A program made the position numbers and the translations under genes. From Thermoplasmatota archaeon (lineage in GTDB: Archaea > Thermoplasmatota > E2 > UBA202 > JdFR-43), in the NCBI GenBank assembly GCA_029259055.1, contig JAPDJP010000009.1:1-47476 (forward strand): a stretch of DNA of 47,476 bases, in the 5' to 3' direction. Each line of letters starts with the position of its first letter. The stretch's first letter is position 1. Shown here in pieces: positions 16,172 to 24,254 of this stretch. Under the pieces are notes generated by a model. The model was given only the letters and a program-made list of their open reading frames with translations. It had not been told where the DNA came from and made no database searches.

Positions 16172-17044
16172 TTACACCTCCGGAGCCATGCTTCTTATTG
16201 CCATTGCGAATCCTAAATTAGCAATGGGGAGCATAACAAATGCTATTAAATATAATATGATAGCTGTATTTGCGGGTCCTCCAAATAGAGCCATAACAGA
16301 AAATATTATTATTAAGAAAAGGGGTGCTGCAACAACAACAGTAACATAACTTTCTGCTAACAATCCTAAAGTTTCTAAAAATTCTTTTTGTTGTCTTCTG
16401 TTCTCTCTCATATATTCCTCTGCTTTTGCTAAGAAATAATTTTTTAGATCTCCTCCTGAAGTAATCGTAGTTATTGCTCCTTGTAAAAATTCTTGAAATT
16501 TAATGGATGGTGTTCTATTGGCAGCATTTCTTAATGCGGTTATAATATCAATATTAAAAATAGCAATATCTCTGTAAATCCACGCTGCTTCCTTATGCAC
16601 CTCCCCATAAATTGGCTGTTCCGCCAGGTTTTTAAAAATTTCTGCAGGCGTAATGCCAGCAGTTGCCATAGCGGCAATGAAATTCAATGCATATGGCAAT
16701 TTTACATCAATATCCTTTCTTCTTCTGCTGGCTCTGCTTTCTGGAATCATCATCGTTATAAAATATGCCAACGATGCCAGCAGAAGAGGAGAGGGTATTA
16801 TGATAGCCAACAGTTTCGGAGGAGGTTGAAAAAATATTGGAACTACATAGAAATAAATAATGATTAGTATAATGCCAGCTACTGCTCCCATAATTCCATT
16901 CATCCATGCAAATGAGATATATGCTTCTGGTCTTATTTCCATAAATGCTTTTTCTAACGCTCTCTTTACATATTCTGTCTGTGAGGATTTTGCCGCTTTT
17001 TTGCCAAATATTCTATAGCATAGACTTTGATACTTTGTCAACAT
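16172..17044 (-). CDS. Archaeal type IV pilus/type II secretion membrane platform protein (first GspF/FlaJ-like)
   Basis: A 290-residue GspF-like protein. Blocks are VKLPYALNFIAAMATAGITP with AEIFKNLAEQPIYGEVHKEA, and ITTITSGGDLKNYFLAKAEE. Two hydrophobic pairs flank them (MGAVAGIILIIIYFYVVPIF; VTVVVAAPLFLIIIFSVMAL). It partners the ATPase encoded just upstream. The start at 17044 lies 32 bp inside the ATPase gene, which implies translational coupling. The short N-terminal sequence before the first membrane segment is cytoplasmic. Confidence 0.88.
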   Translation of the reverse strand: MLTKYQSLCYRIFGKKAAKSSQTEYVKRALEKAFMEIRPEAYISFAWMNGIMGAVAGIILIIIYFYVVPIFFQPPPKLLAIIIPSPLLLASLAYFITMMIPESRASRRRKDIDVKLPYALNFIAAMATAGITPAEIFKNLAEQPIYGEVHKEAAWIYRDIAIFNIDIITALRNAANRTPSIKFQEFLQGAITTITSGGDLKNYFLAKAEEYMRENRRQQKEFLETLGLLAESYVTVVVAAPLFLIIIFSVMALFGGPANTAIILYLIAFVMLPIANLGFAMAIRSMAPEV

Positions 17045-18794
17045 CTTCTTCCCTTTCTTTCTTTTCCCTATCTTCTTTTATTCTTTCCATAACTTTATTA
17101 GGATCTTTATAATAGGCAGCTATAACATTTCCAACGTCAACATAATGCTTTATACCCTTCTCAACCATCCACTTTATTACCTCCACTCTTCTATTGAATT
17201 CCTCGTTTAATTGTCTGTCCGTCCAATTCCTTTGCTCAGCGATTCTATCCATTACATATCCCTTACCATAATAATCAAAACTATCTTTTCTTGGGTTCCA
17301 TCTAAAAACTTCGTTTGTGAGCAGATCATCTGTTGTAGGGTCGATACCAACAACCTCAACAACTTCTTTAATTCTCCTAACTCTTCTTTTTCCTATTCTC
17401 ATTAATCCTTGTATTGCGACAATATCCAAAGCTTGGAGTTGAATACGAGGTATGTTAATTGGTTCTCCTTCTAATCTATGGACGACGGAAAAAATAGAAT
17501 CAGCATGCATAGTGGAATATACAGTATGTCCTGTTGCCATTGCCTGGAATAAAACAACTGCTTCCTCTCCTCTTATCTCTCCTACCAGAATATATTCAGG
17601 TCTCTGTCTAAGTGCTGCTTTTAATAAATCAAACATTCCTATCTTGCTTTCTTCGCTTTCTCCTGTTGTTTCTCTTGTAACAGATGCAATCCAGTTTGGG
17701 TGTGGCAAATTTATTTCTCTTGTATCCTCAATAGAAACAATTTTCATTTGCGGGGGAATAAAAAGGCTCAAGGCGTTTAATGTGGTTGTTTTTCCAGATG
17801 CTGTTCCTCCCGCAATAATGGCGGAGGCACCATGCTCTATAGCCATCCAAAAATACGCTGCCATCTCTGCTGACATTGTATTAAATTCTACTAAATGGGT
17901 GGGGGTAAATGGTTCTTCTCTAAATCTTCTTATTGTAAAATTTGAGCCCATTGAAGAAACCTCTCTTGCCAAACATGCTTGTAGTCTCGAACCATCTGGC
18001 ATGGTTGCATCTAGTAGGGGGCGAGCTATTGAAATATGTCTTCCACATTTCTGAGCAAGTTGAATTACAAATGAATCTAATTCACTTTCTGTATGAAAAA
18101 CAATATTTGTTTTTATCGATTCATAATTTCTGTGATAAAGGAAAACAGGCACACCAGCAGCATCACAAGATATATCCTCTATCATCGGGTCTCTCATTAA
18201 AACATCTATTTTTCCGTAACCTAAAAAATCCCTAATAACATAGTACATTATTTTTTCTCTTGTAATATCATCAATATTTAACGAATAATCTTTTATTATT
18301 CTATCTACATTTTTTTTCAAATATTCTTTTGCTTCATCATACGAAAATTCTGTTAATTCTATATCCATTGTTTTAATAAGAGTTTCCTTAATGAAATCCA
18401 GTGTTTTTCTTTCTTCAACACTTAAAGTAGGCTCTAAAACTTCATATATGTATTCATGATTTTTATTGTCATAAACGATTCTAACATAAGCATAGGGTTT
18501 TACAATAGGATGAACCTCCACAACTTCTATATGTTCCTCCTTTGGGGGAGATAGATCTACAATTTGTTTATATTCTCCAAAAATTTTTTCTACATCTTCT
18601 CCTCTCCTTATTTTAATCATAAATTCCTTGGCTCTAAACTTTTCTTCCATTTCCTGTATGTTTTTTAATTCTTCCAAAATTTTTTTTCTAGTTACCATTA
18701 ATTCATCTATTTTGTGCTTACTTAGAAGAAATCCGGCTCTCTTTTTTTCTTCCTTTTCCTCCTTTTTTAATAATTCTTTAAATACTTTTTCCAT
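17013..18794 (-). CDS. Type II/IV secretion system ATPase (FlaI/TadA/PilB family)
   Basis: A 593-residue hexameric secretion ATPase. Residues 1-80 are charged and coiled-coil-like. The N-terminal domain follows, then the catalytic core. Walker A is GGTASGKTTTLNAL at 329-342. The Asp box is IVSIEDTREI, Walker B is YILVGEIRGEEA near 401, and the His box is ATGHTVYSTMHADS near 420. It powers assembly of a type IV pilus-like filament or secretion across the membrane. No pilin or prepilin peptidase lies in this window. A TATA-like CTATATATATC sits about 25 bp before the ATG; this is the first gene of the minus-strand block. Confidence 0.93.
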   Translation of the reverse strand: MEKVFKELLKKEEKEEKKRAGFLLSKHKIDELMVTRKKILEELKNIQEMEEKFRAKEFMIKIRRGEDVEKIFGEYKQIVDLSPPKEEHIEVVEVHPIVKPYAYVRIVYDNKNHEYIYEVLEPTLSVEERKTLDFIKETLIKTMDIELTEFSYDEAKEYLKKNVDRIIKDYSLNIDDITREKIMYYVIRDFLGYGKIDVLMRDPMIEDISCDAAGVPVFLYHRNYESIKTNIVFHTESELDSFVIQLAQKCGRHISIARPLLDATMPDGSRLQACLAREVSSMGSNFTIRRFREEPFTPTHLVEFNTMSAEMAAYFWMAIEHGASAIIAGGTASGKTTTLNALSLFIPPQMKIVSIEDTREINLPHPNWIASVTRETTGESEESKIGMFDLLKAALRQRPEYILVGEIRGEEAVVLFQAMATGHTVYSTMHADSIFSVVHRLEGEPINIPRIQLQALDIVAIQGLMRIGKRRVRRIKEVVEVVGIDPTTDDLLTNEVFRWNPRKDSFDYYGKGYVMDRIAEQRNWTDRQLNEEFNRRVEVIKWMVEKGIKHYVDVGNVIAAYYKDPNKVMERIKEDREKKEREEDVDKVSKSML

Positions 18795-18913
18795 TTCAAA
18801 TATTTAAATCTTTATGATATATATAGGTTTATATTTGTTTAATTTTATTTTTTTGTTTATATTTTTATTTTTTGTTTTTTTAAATCTTTAAATCCTCCTT
18901 CCAACCATAATGA

Positions 18914-18923
18914 TTTATATAAT
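18914..18923 (+). promoter_or_regulatory. TATA box for the Cas4-like gene
   Basis: TTTATATAAT is centred about 23 bp before the ATG at 18941, which fits a leaderless archaeal transcript. The rest of the 146-bp gap from the ATPase gene is AT-rich and otherwise featureless apart from the divergent TATA-like element near 18822. Confidence 0.5.
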
Positions 18924-18940
18924 TACAACATCTATATAGA

Positions 18941-19915
18941 ATGGTGTACGTATCTGCAGGAGATTTAGAAAAATATGCATACTGCCCCCTTTCTTGGTGG
19001 CTTAGCAAAAAATATAAAGTTGTTTCTAAAGAAGGGATTGAAAAGCATAGAGAAACGGAAGAAAAACTCAAAGAAATAAAAATAAAAGAAAAGAAAGCAA
19101 AATTTTACGAAAAATATATTTTGTTTTCTTCTATATTTGCTTCTATAGTCGCTATCTCTGGTTTGGCTTTTCTACACGGAAAAATGGAAAAATTCTGGAA
19201 TTACTTTTTTATAGTAATAGCCCTTATTTGGCTACTCAACTCTTCCTTTTTTCTTTATAGGGCAACAAAGGCAGTTGAAATTCTTCAAGCAAAATATGAA
19301 AAAATGTTTTTAGTTTCTTCAATGGGCGCCACCATAATTGCCTTTTTTGTTGTAATATTATCTGTTCCCGCAAATCCCGCATTTAGCAAATTTTTAGAAA
19401 TTTTAGCTTTAATTTGGATAATAATTGCTAACATTATTTTTTACAGGCTAATTTATTTATCCGAAGATATCTTAAGTAAGAAGATAAAATATATTCCGGT
19501 AAAGAGTAAGATAGAATATATTGGAGCAGATAAAGAGGGAAAAGAAATTATTTCTGAGAAATATGGAATAAGAGGAAAACCAGATTATATATTATGTATA
19601 GATGATGATTTCATTCCTGTTGAAGAAAAAACCGCGGATTTAGTCTCTCCTCCATTGTCCCACGTTATACAAATAACAGCATATTGTATGCTTGTAGAAG
19701 ATAAATATGGAAAATCCCCCCCATATGGAATCATTAAATATAAAAATAGCCAATTTAAAATACCTTATGAGATGAGATGGAAAAAAATGGTAATTGAAAT
19801 GAGAAAAAAACTGCTTAAGGATTTGGAAAAAGGGGAAACCCACAGGAATCACTTTAACAAAAGAAAATGTTTAAACTGTGCGAGAAGAGAGTTTTGTAAT
19901 GAGAAGTTAGTATAG
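18941..19915 (+). CDS. Membrane-embedded Cas4/RecB-like PD-(D/E)xK nuclease
   Basis: A 324-residue protein. The N-terminus SAGDLEKYAYCPLSWWLSKK is the Cas4 start, with the first cluster cysteine at Cys15. The nuclease core is at the C-terminal half: RGKPDYI (Asp215), IPVEEKTA (Glu228, Lys230), HVIQITAYCMLVED (Gln244). The last three cluster cysteines are in CLNCARREFC (310, 313, 319), so a 4Fe-4S cluster is likely. Residues 55-175 between Cys15 and the core hold four membrane segments, arranged as a repeated pair. No CRISPR array or other cas gene is present. Its role may be DNA end processing at the membrane. One base separates its stop from that of the convergent RHH gene. Confidence 0.82.
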   Translation: MVYVSAGDLEKYAYCPLSWWLSKKYKVVSKEGIEKHRETEEKLKEIKIKEKKAKFYEKYILFSSIFASIVAISGLAFLHGKMEKFWNYFFIVIALIWLLNSSFFLYRATKAVEILQAKYEKMFLVSSMGATIIAFFVVILSVPANPAFSKFLEILALIWIIIANIIFYRLIYLSEDILSKKIKYIPVKSKIEYIGADKEGKEIISEKYGIRGKPDYILCIDDDFIPVEEKTADLVSPPLSHVIQITAYCMLVEDKYGKSPPYGIIKYKNSQFKIPYEMRWKKMVIEMRKKLLKDLEKGETHRNHFNKRKCLNCARREFCNEKLV

Positions 19916-19916
19916 T

Positions 19917-20147
19917 TTATATATTTTCTAAACTCTTTTTTATATTCTCTATAGCTTTCTTAATTCTTTTTTTCTTATCCTCTTTTTCATCTTCTAACAT
20001 CTTTTTTATTTCTTGAAGCCTTATCCTAATTGCCTCTAACGAGAATTCAGCAACACTAGAATATTTATATTTTGGATTTTCAATAACAATCCTCCTTATT
20101 TCTTCATGCAACTCTTTTGGAACAGATATTGTGCTGTATTTCGTCAT
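19917..20147 (-). CDS. Ribbon-helix-helix DNA-binding protein
   Basis: A 76-residue protein. The strand KYSTISVPKELHEEIRRIV and the following helix YSSVAEFSLEAIRIRLQEIK match CopG/MetJ-type RHH folds. The second half is a Lys/Glu-rich helix, perhaps a coiled coil. It could be a small repressor or an antitoxin-like protein, but no toxin gene is adjacent. TTATATATT on the minus strand near 20170-20178 lies about 25 bp before the ATG. Confidence 0.75.
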   Translation of the reverse strand: MTKYSTISVPKELHEEIRRIVIENPKYKYSSVAEFSLEAIRIRLQEIKKMLEDEKEDKKKRIKKAIENIKKSLENI

Positions 20148-20277
20148 AATATCTTTATTTTGGACGGCAATATATAATTTTTTATGCCCTATTTATATGG
20201 AAAACAAGCGGGCACCAATCAAATTGTATTAGCGGATAAAAGAATGCTATTAAGGTTTTAGAATTAAGCCGATCCAA

Positions 20278-20364
20278 TTATCCCTGAAATTTCTTTAAAT
20301 CCATTTGTTGACAATTGCGAGCAATTAGCAAAATAATGATTAAAACTATTGCAACTCTATTCAT
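20278..20364 (-). pseudogene. Signal-peptide remnant of a NosD-like surface protein
   Basis: A 28-codon frame reads MNRVAIVLIIILLIARNCQQ and stops soon after. The first 15 residues closely resemble the signal peptide MKRIATILIIILLITPAIAD of the NosD-like gene at 22649. It lies 11 bases beyond the stop of another NosD fragment, just as the intact NosD genes follow each other. I read it as the decayed 5' end of a fourth family member. The downstream bases to about 20180 hold no recognisable continuation. Confidence 0.55.
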
Positions 20365-20374
20365 TTTTCTCATT

Positions 20375-20641
20375 CTATGGCATTATACGAGGCATCCAGT
20401 CAAAATTAATCCATGGTATTCTTGGCATTCTTCCTAAATGCCCTACGATTGGCTTGGGCAAAAAGATATGCCATCTATCCCAATAATTGCGAAGCCATAA
20501 GTTATGGAACGAATATAATTCAACATCTTTTTGATTGCTTATGAAATTATTTTCTATAAATTTGTTGAAATTACTCATACTAAGGAAAGTTGCGTTTCCA
20601 TTGTTTTTAAATGTATTTTTATAAAATTTATTGAATTTTGT
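20375..20641 (-). pseudogene. C-terminal fragment of a NosD-like beta-helix protein
   Basis: The frame preceding and including the 67-residue ORF reads TKFNKFYKNTFKNNGNATFL then NKFIENNFISNQ, which is typical beta-helix repeat. It then has the family tail LRNYWDRWHIFLPKPIVG and IPWINFDWMPR. The open frame begins after a TAA at 20642-20644, with no signal peptide and no N-terminal domain. It overlaps the 3' end of the 104-residue ORF in another frame. This is the truncated remnant of a third array member. Confidence 0.7.
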
Positions 20642-20889
20642 TTAGCAAAATCTATTATATCATTTTCTAAATCCTTAGAAACATCAATTTCCCATTTTTT
20701 GGGAAAACTCCCATTGTATTTTTCGAGTAAATTCTCCCAAAAAGATTTCACATTTTCTGGAACATGGGTTGCTATCTTTATTCCTCCTTCCTTTTCAACA
20801 TTTGTATATGCAACATGTAATTGCCAGCCTATAAATGGATATGCAAACATTCCAACAACTACTATAGCCAATAACACCTTTTCCATCAT
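20575..20889 (-). CDS. Hypothetical small membrane-anchored ORF, possibly a remnant
   Basis: A 104-codon ORF beginning MMEKVLLAIVVVGMFAYPFI, a membrane anchor or signal peptide. It is followed by a soluble stretch around VENVK-like charged helices (KSFWENLLEKYNGSFPKKWE). Its last about 23 codons are an out-of-frame reading of the NosD fragment, so the natural C-terminus has probably been lost. I recognise no family. Either a short real protein was truncated by a rearrangement with the NosD array, or the whole is non-functional. Confidence 0.4.
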   Translation of the reverse strand: MMEKVLLAIVVVGMFAYPFIGWQLHVAYTNVEKEGGIKIATHVPENVKSFWENLLEKYNGSFPKKWEIDVSKDLENDIIDFAKQNSINFIKIHLKTMETQLSLV

Positions 20890-20911
20890 TGTAACATTAT
20901 AATTCTTTTTT

Positions 20912-21239
20912 TTATAACTTTCGAAAGGGAGATTGCCAAAAAAACAATTCCATTTTTACTTCTTCCACCCATTCATATGGTTGCATCAATGGATGCCAAT
21001 CAAAGTTGAGCCATGGTATTCCCATACACCTTCCATATATTGGCTTTGGAAGAAAGGTATGCCAGTCACTCCAATAATTTTTAAACCAGACATTGAGAGA
21101 GAAAAGTTTTACATCAAAATATGCATTTATGCCATTTTCAATAAAATTATTTTCTTTTATCACGTTCCGTTTGCAATCTGTCCCTAAAAACGAGCTGAGA
21201 TATATGCCACATCGAGTATTATAAGATATATTGTTGTTA
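20912..21239 (-). pseudogene. Out-of-frame C-terminal part of the NosD-like gene at 21237-22649
   Basis: Directly after the stop at 21237, another frame continues the same protein: NNNISYNTRCGIYLSSFLGT, then NVIKENNFIENGINAYFDVK, then the family tail FKNYWSDWHTFLPKPIYG and IPWLNFDWHPLMQPYEWV. Removing one base within ATAATGT (about 21240-21245) gives GNII-C-NNNISYNT, which joins both parts into one 578-residue protein. It is therefore a single-base frameshift or a sequencing or assembly error. Confidence 0.75.
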
Positions 21240-22649
21240 CATTATGATATTCCCAACACCTTCAATTTCTATCCCAACCCAATTGTTATGTAGTACCTCA
21301 TTTTTTGAAATTATATTGCTACGTGTCCAACTCTTTACAGTAGATATTCCACACCAGTATTTGCTCCAACAAACTACATTATGTATAATTTTATTGAAAG
21401 AGCCTCCTTGAATGCTTATACCATACCATTCATTTTTAACGACATTATTCCCATACACAGTATTATGATCTGAATAAGAAAATACCAAAATTCCCATACC
21501 GTTTTCAGTAATTTCATTAATCGAAATGTTATTGTAGCAGGAGTCCCAGAGAAAGATGGCTTCACCACGTGTATTGATTACACGATTTCCTATGATGGTA
21601 TTATTATCACATGTATTCAATGAAATTCCATTTTCATTTGAGTTTGATATGCTATTATTGGAAATTACATTATGTGATGAATAAAAGAGTAAGATGCCTT
21701 CATATGTATTAGAAATGGTGCAATCAGTAATGATATTGTTATTACAATAAGCAGCTTCTATCCCAACGCTGCTATTATTGATTGTAATGTTTTTTATTTT
21801 AGAAGCATTACAATTCACTATTATTAATTCTCCCACTTCAACATCCTCCAAAAGAACATCCTCTTTATTTTTGATATATAACAGTGGCAATCCATTTACA
21901 GTATTGTTATTGATATTATGAATAAATTGAGGAAGTTTTTCACCATATATGTCGATTCCATTACCAACAAAAACATTATTTAAAATTGTGTTGTTTAAGG
22001 AATATTCTATCAAGATACCATCCCATTTATTTTCATAAAATATGCACCGAGAAACTTTATTATGGTTGGAATGTGTAATCCACATCCCTTCCTCGTTATT
22101 AGAAACATTACAGTTTAAAATTTCATTGTTTTCCGAGTAGAGAAGTTTAATGCCCAAATTGTTTTTGTATATATTGCAATTCAAAATTTTGTTCTCATTT
22201 GAGAAATATATTTCAATGGCTACCCAACTATTATAAAAATTGCAATTGGAAATTGTGTTCCCTTCAGACTTATATATTATCGCACTTGCATATTCCCAAC
22301 TACCATTGGTCATGGTAAAATTGATGATATTTACATGGCTTTCAGTTATATTCACAGCGTATCCTTGAATAGCATGTATTATTGTTTTTTCCCTGCACTC
22401 TCCAATCAAATTTATGCTTTTGTATAAATTCACGCTTTCATTATAGACCCCACTATAAACAAATACAGTATCTCCATTGCTTGCATTATCTATAGCATCT
22501 TGTATCTTGCTATAATTTCCTGGGCCTGAGCCGCCAACATATAAAACATTGCCATTATCATTTTTCATGATGGCATAATTTCCTATTTCATCGGCAATTG
22601 CAGGAGTGATTAGTAAAATAATAATCAAAATTGTTGCAATTCTTTTCAT
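21237..22649 (-). CDS. NosD-like right-handed beta-helix surface protein, frameshifted at its 3' end
   Basis: A 470-codon frame with signal peptide MKRIATILIIILLITPAIAD. The N-terminal block LYVGGSGPGNYSKIQDAIDN then ASNGDTVFVYSGVYNESV is the usual NosD/PbH1 opening. About 15 beta-helix turns follow with NxISxNxxxxxxxGI-type periodicity. The frame stops at 21237, but the family tail continues in another frame down to 20912. The ATG overlaps the stop of the upstream paralogue as ATGA. These secreted solenoids probably bind glycans or metal at the cell surface; the ligand is unknown. It may still be expressed as a truncated form. Confidence 0.75.
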   Translation of the reverse strand: MKRIATILIIILLITPAIADEIGNYAIMKNDNGNVLYVGGSGPGNYSKIQDAIDNASNGDTVFVYSGVYNESVNLYKSINLIGECREKTIIHAIQGYAVNITESHVNIINFTMTNGSWEYASAIIYKSEGNTISNCNFYNSWVAIEIYFSNENKILNCNIYKNNLGIKLLYSENNEILNCNVSNNEEGMWITHSNHNKVSRCIFYENKWDGILIEYSLNNTILNNVFVGNGIDIYGEKLPQFIHNINNNTVNGLPLLYIKNKEDVLLEDVEVGELIIVNCNASKIKNITINNSSVGIEAAYCNNNIITDCTISNTYEGILLFYSSHNVISNNSISNSNENGISLNTCDNNTIIGNRVINTRGEAIFLWDSCYNNISINEITENGMGILVFSYSDHNTVYGNNVVKNEWYGISIQGGSFNKIIHNVVCWSKYWCGISTVKSWTRSNIISKNEVLHNNWVGIEIEGVGNIIM

Positions 22650-23608
22650 CTTTCACCCCCATATGAGGATAAACGGGGCATCCAGTCAAAGTTGAGCCAT
22701 GGTATACTAGGAATTATATGATAACCAAGCACTATTGTTGTTACACCAAAAATTGGTTTCGGAGTTAGGGAATACCAATTGTCCCAATAATTACGAAGCC
22801 ATATATTGAAAAATGAGAGAAGAGGCTTAATGCCTGCTCTTAGAAAAATCCAATTCACAAAGAATGCATTCCTTTCGTTGTTGTCGATTAAGTCATTGTA
22901 AAAAATTATATTCTCTTTTCCACCCCAAATATGTATTCCTATATCATTTTTCATAACGATATTATAAGAGACAATATTTTTCTTAGAATATAGCGAAATG
23001 AATATGCCGATCTCATTTTGCAATATACTGTTCCTCGTTATCTTGTTAAAACTACTTTCTTCTAACTGTATTCCCGTTCCAATAGGCCATTCCAATTCAT
23101 TAAAAATTAGATTATCGGATATAGTATTTTTATTTGATTGATTTAGGAATATGCCCCAGTTGTTAACTAATATAACGTTATTAGATATAATATTTGATTG
23201 TGAATTATCAATAAATATTCCAGCAGCTGCCCATATAACCTCCGAGCTATTTCTTATAGTAAAATTTTTAATAACTACGTTATGGTGAATTATTCGGATA
23301 ACGTCTCCCTTCTTCATTCCATCTATTATTGTTGTTTCCCTATTTTCTCCTATAAGCTTAATAGATTTATCAATAACAATATTTTCATAATAAGGTGAGG
23401 AATCATCATATACAAAGATTGTATCTCCATTTTCCGCATCATTTATTGCATCCTGTATATGAGTATAGTTGTTCGGACCTGTTCCTCCTACATACAATGT
23501 TCTTCCATTGTTCAAAACACCGTTTTCCATGATTCTGTTGCTTCCTTTAATGGGGAATACTGAAAAAGCGAGTATAAAAATAATTCCTGTTGCAACGATT
23601 CTTTTCAT
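22646..23608 (-). CDS. NosD-like right-handed beta-helix surface protein, intact
   Basis: A 320-residue secreted protein and the only complete member of the array. It has signal peptide MKRIVATGIIFILAFSVFPI, then LYVGGTGPNNYTHIQDAIND and AENGDTIFVYDDSSPYYENI, about nine beta-helix turns (NSQSNIISNNVILVNNWGIF), and the tail IWLRNYWDNWYSLTPKPIFG with IPWLNFDWMPR. A TATA-like CTTATATTTAA is about 25 bp before ATG 23608, so I prefer this to the ORF-track ATG at 23617. It is the first gene of the array. Confidence 0.85.
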   Translation of the reverse strand: MKRIVATGIIFILAFSVFPIKGSNRIMENGVLNNGRTLYVGGTGPNNYTHIQDAINDAENGDTIFVYDDSSPYYENIVIDKSIKLIGENRETTIIDGMKKGDVIRIIHHNVVIKNFTIRNSSEVIWAAAGIFIDNSQSNIISNNVILVNNWGIFLNQSNKNTISDNLIFNELEWPIGTGIQLEESSFNKITRNSILQNEIGIFISLYSKKNIVSYNIVMKNDIGIHIWGGKENIIFYNDLIDNNERNAFFVNWIFLRAGIKPLLSFFNIWLRNYWDNWYSLTPKPIFGVTTIVLGYHIIPSIPWLNFDWMPRLSSYGGER

Positions 23609-23645
23609 AACATTCATAAATTGGATGTTAAATATAAGGTTTTTG

Positions 23646-24227
23646 CTATAGATATTTTATACGAATTCTTGCAACTACATACAAACCAATATTTATGCAT
23701 AGGAGAATATACAAGATAAAAAGCAGAAATGCTATGAAATCAAATATCAAGAATGCTAATATAGCTGAAAAGATATATAAGATAGGCAAAATTTTTAAGA
23801 AATTTTGAGAAGTTATTTTGGAATATGGAAAAACAGAAACCATATACTCTAACGGAAAAAAGAGATTCGAAAGAATAACTCCAGTAAAAGAAATTGCTAA
23901 TATTCCAAGAAAAATAATGAGAAAAAATAAATCATAAAATGAAATTACAATAGTAACTATAACAGCAGTTATAAAGGAAATTAAAATTAATTTTGCATTT
24001 TTCAAGAACTGCAATACTTTTTCTCCTATTTCATTTCCGTATAATGGCTCTTTGTCAATAAAAATAAAAATAAATAAACTCCACCCAATAAGATGGGTAA
24101 CTAAGATGAAAATTTTCCTTTCTATGGGCAAATCTTCATCTAAGATTATAAAAGGAATAAAAGGAATCCACAAAACTAAAATGAAAATTGAAAATCTTCT
24201 TCTCCCGCCTTTAATTTTCGTTTTCAT
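23646..24227 (-). CDS. Polytopic membrane protein of unknown function
   Basis: A 193-residue protein with about six hydrophobic segments, basic N-terminus MKTKIKGGRRRFSIFILVLW, and little charged sequence except LDEDLPIERK and NEIGEKVLQFLKNAK. I recognise no family or catalytic motif. It is divergent from the ferredoxin gene and may share the near-palindromic TATA at 24255-24263. The downstream NosD array has its own TATA element. Confidence 0.55.
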   Translation of the reverse strand: MKTKIKGGRRRFSIFILVLWIPFIPFIILDEDLPIERKIFILVTHLIGWSLFIFIFIDKEPLYGNEIGEKVLQFLKNAKLILISFITAVIVTIVISFYDLFFLIIFLGILAISFTGVILSNLFFPLEYMVSVFPYSKITSQNFLKILPILYIFSAILAFLIFDFIAFLLFILYILLCINIGLYVVARIRIKYL

Positions 24228-24254
24228 TTCACATAAACAAAATACAAAATAAAG

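Noticed and set aside
17452-18054. Plus-strand 200-residue ORF inside the secretion ATPase
   Set aside because: Antisense shadow of a strongly conserved ATPase; no independent motif or ribosome binding site.
18941-19915. Cas4-like gene as part of a CRISPR-Cas system
   Set aside because: No direct repeats with spacers, cas1 or cas2 are seen in the window, so it is treated as a stand-alone nuclease.
19917-20147. RHH protein as half of a toxin-antitoxin pair
   Set aside because: No small toxin gene is adjacent; the neighbours are a Cas4-like gene and NosD remnants.
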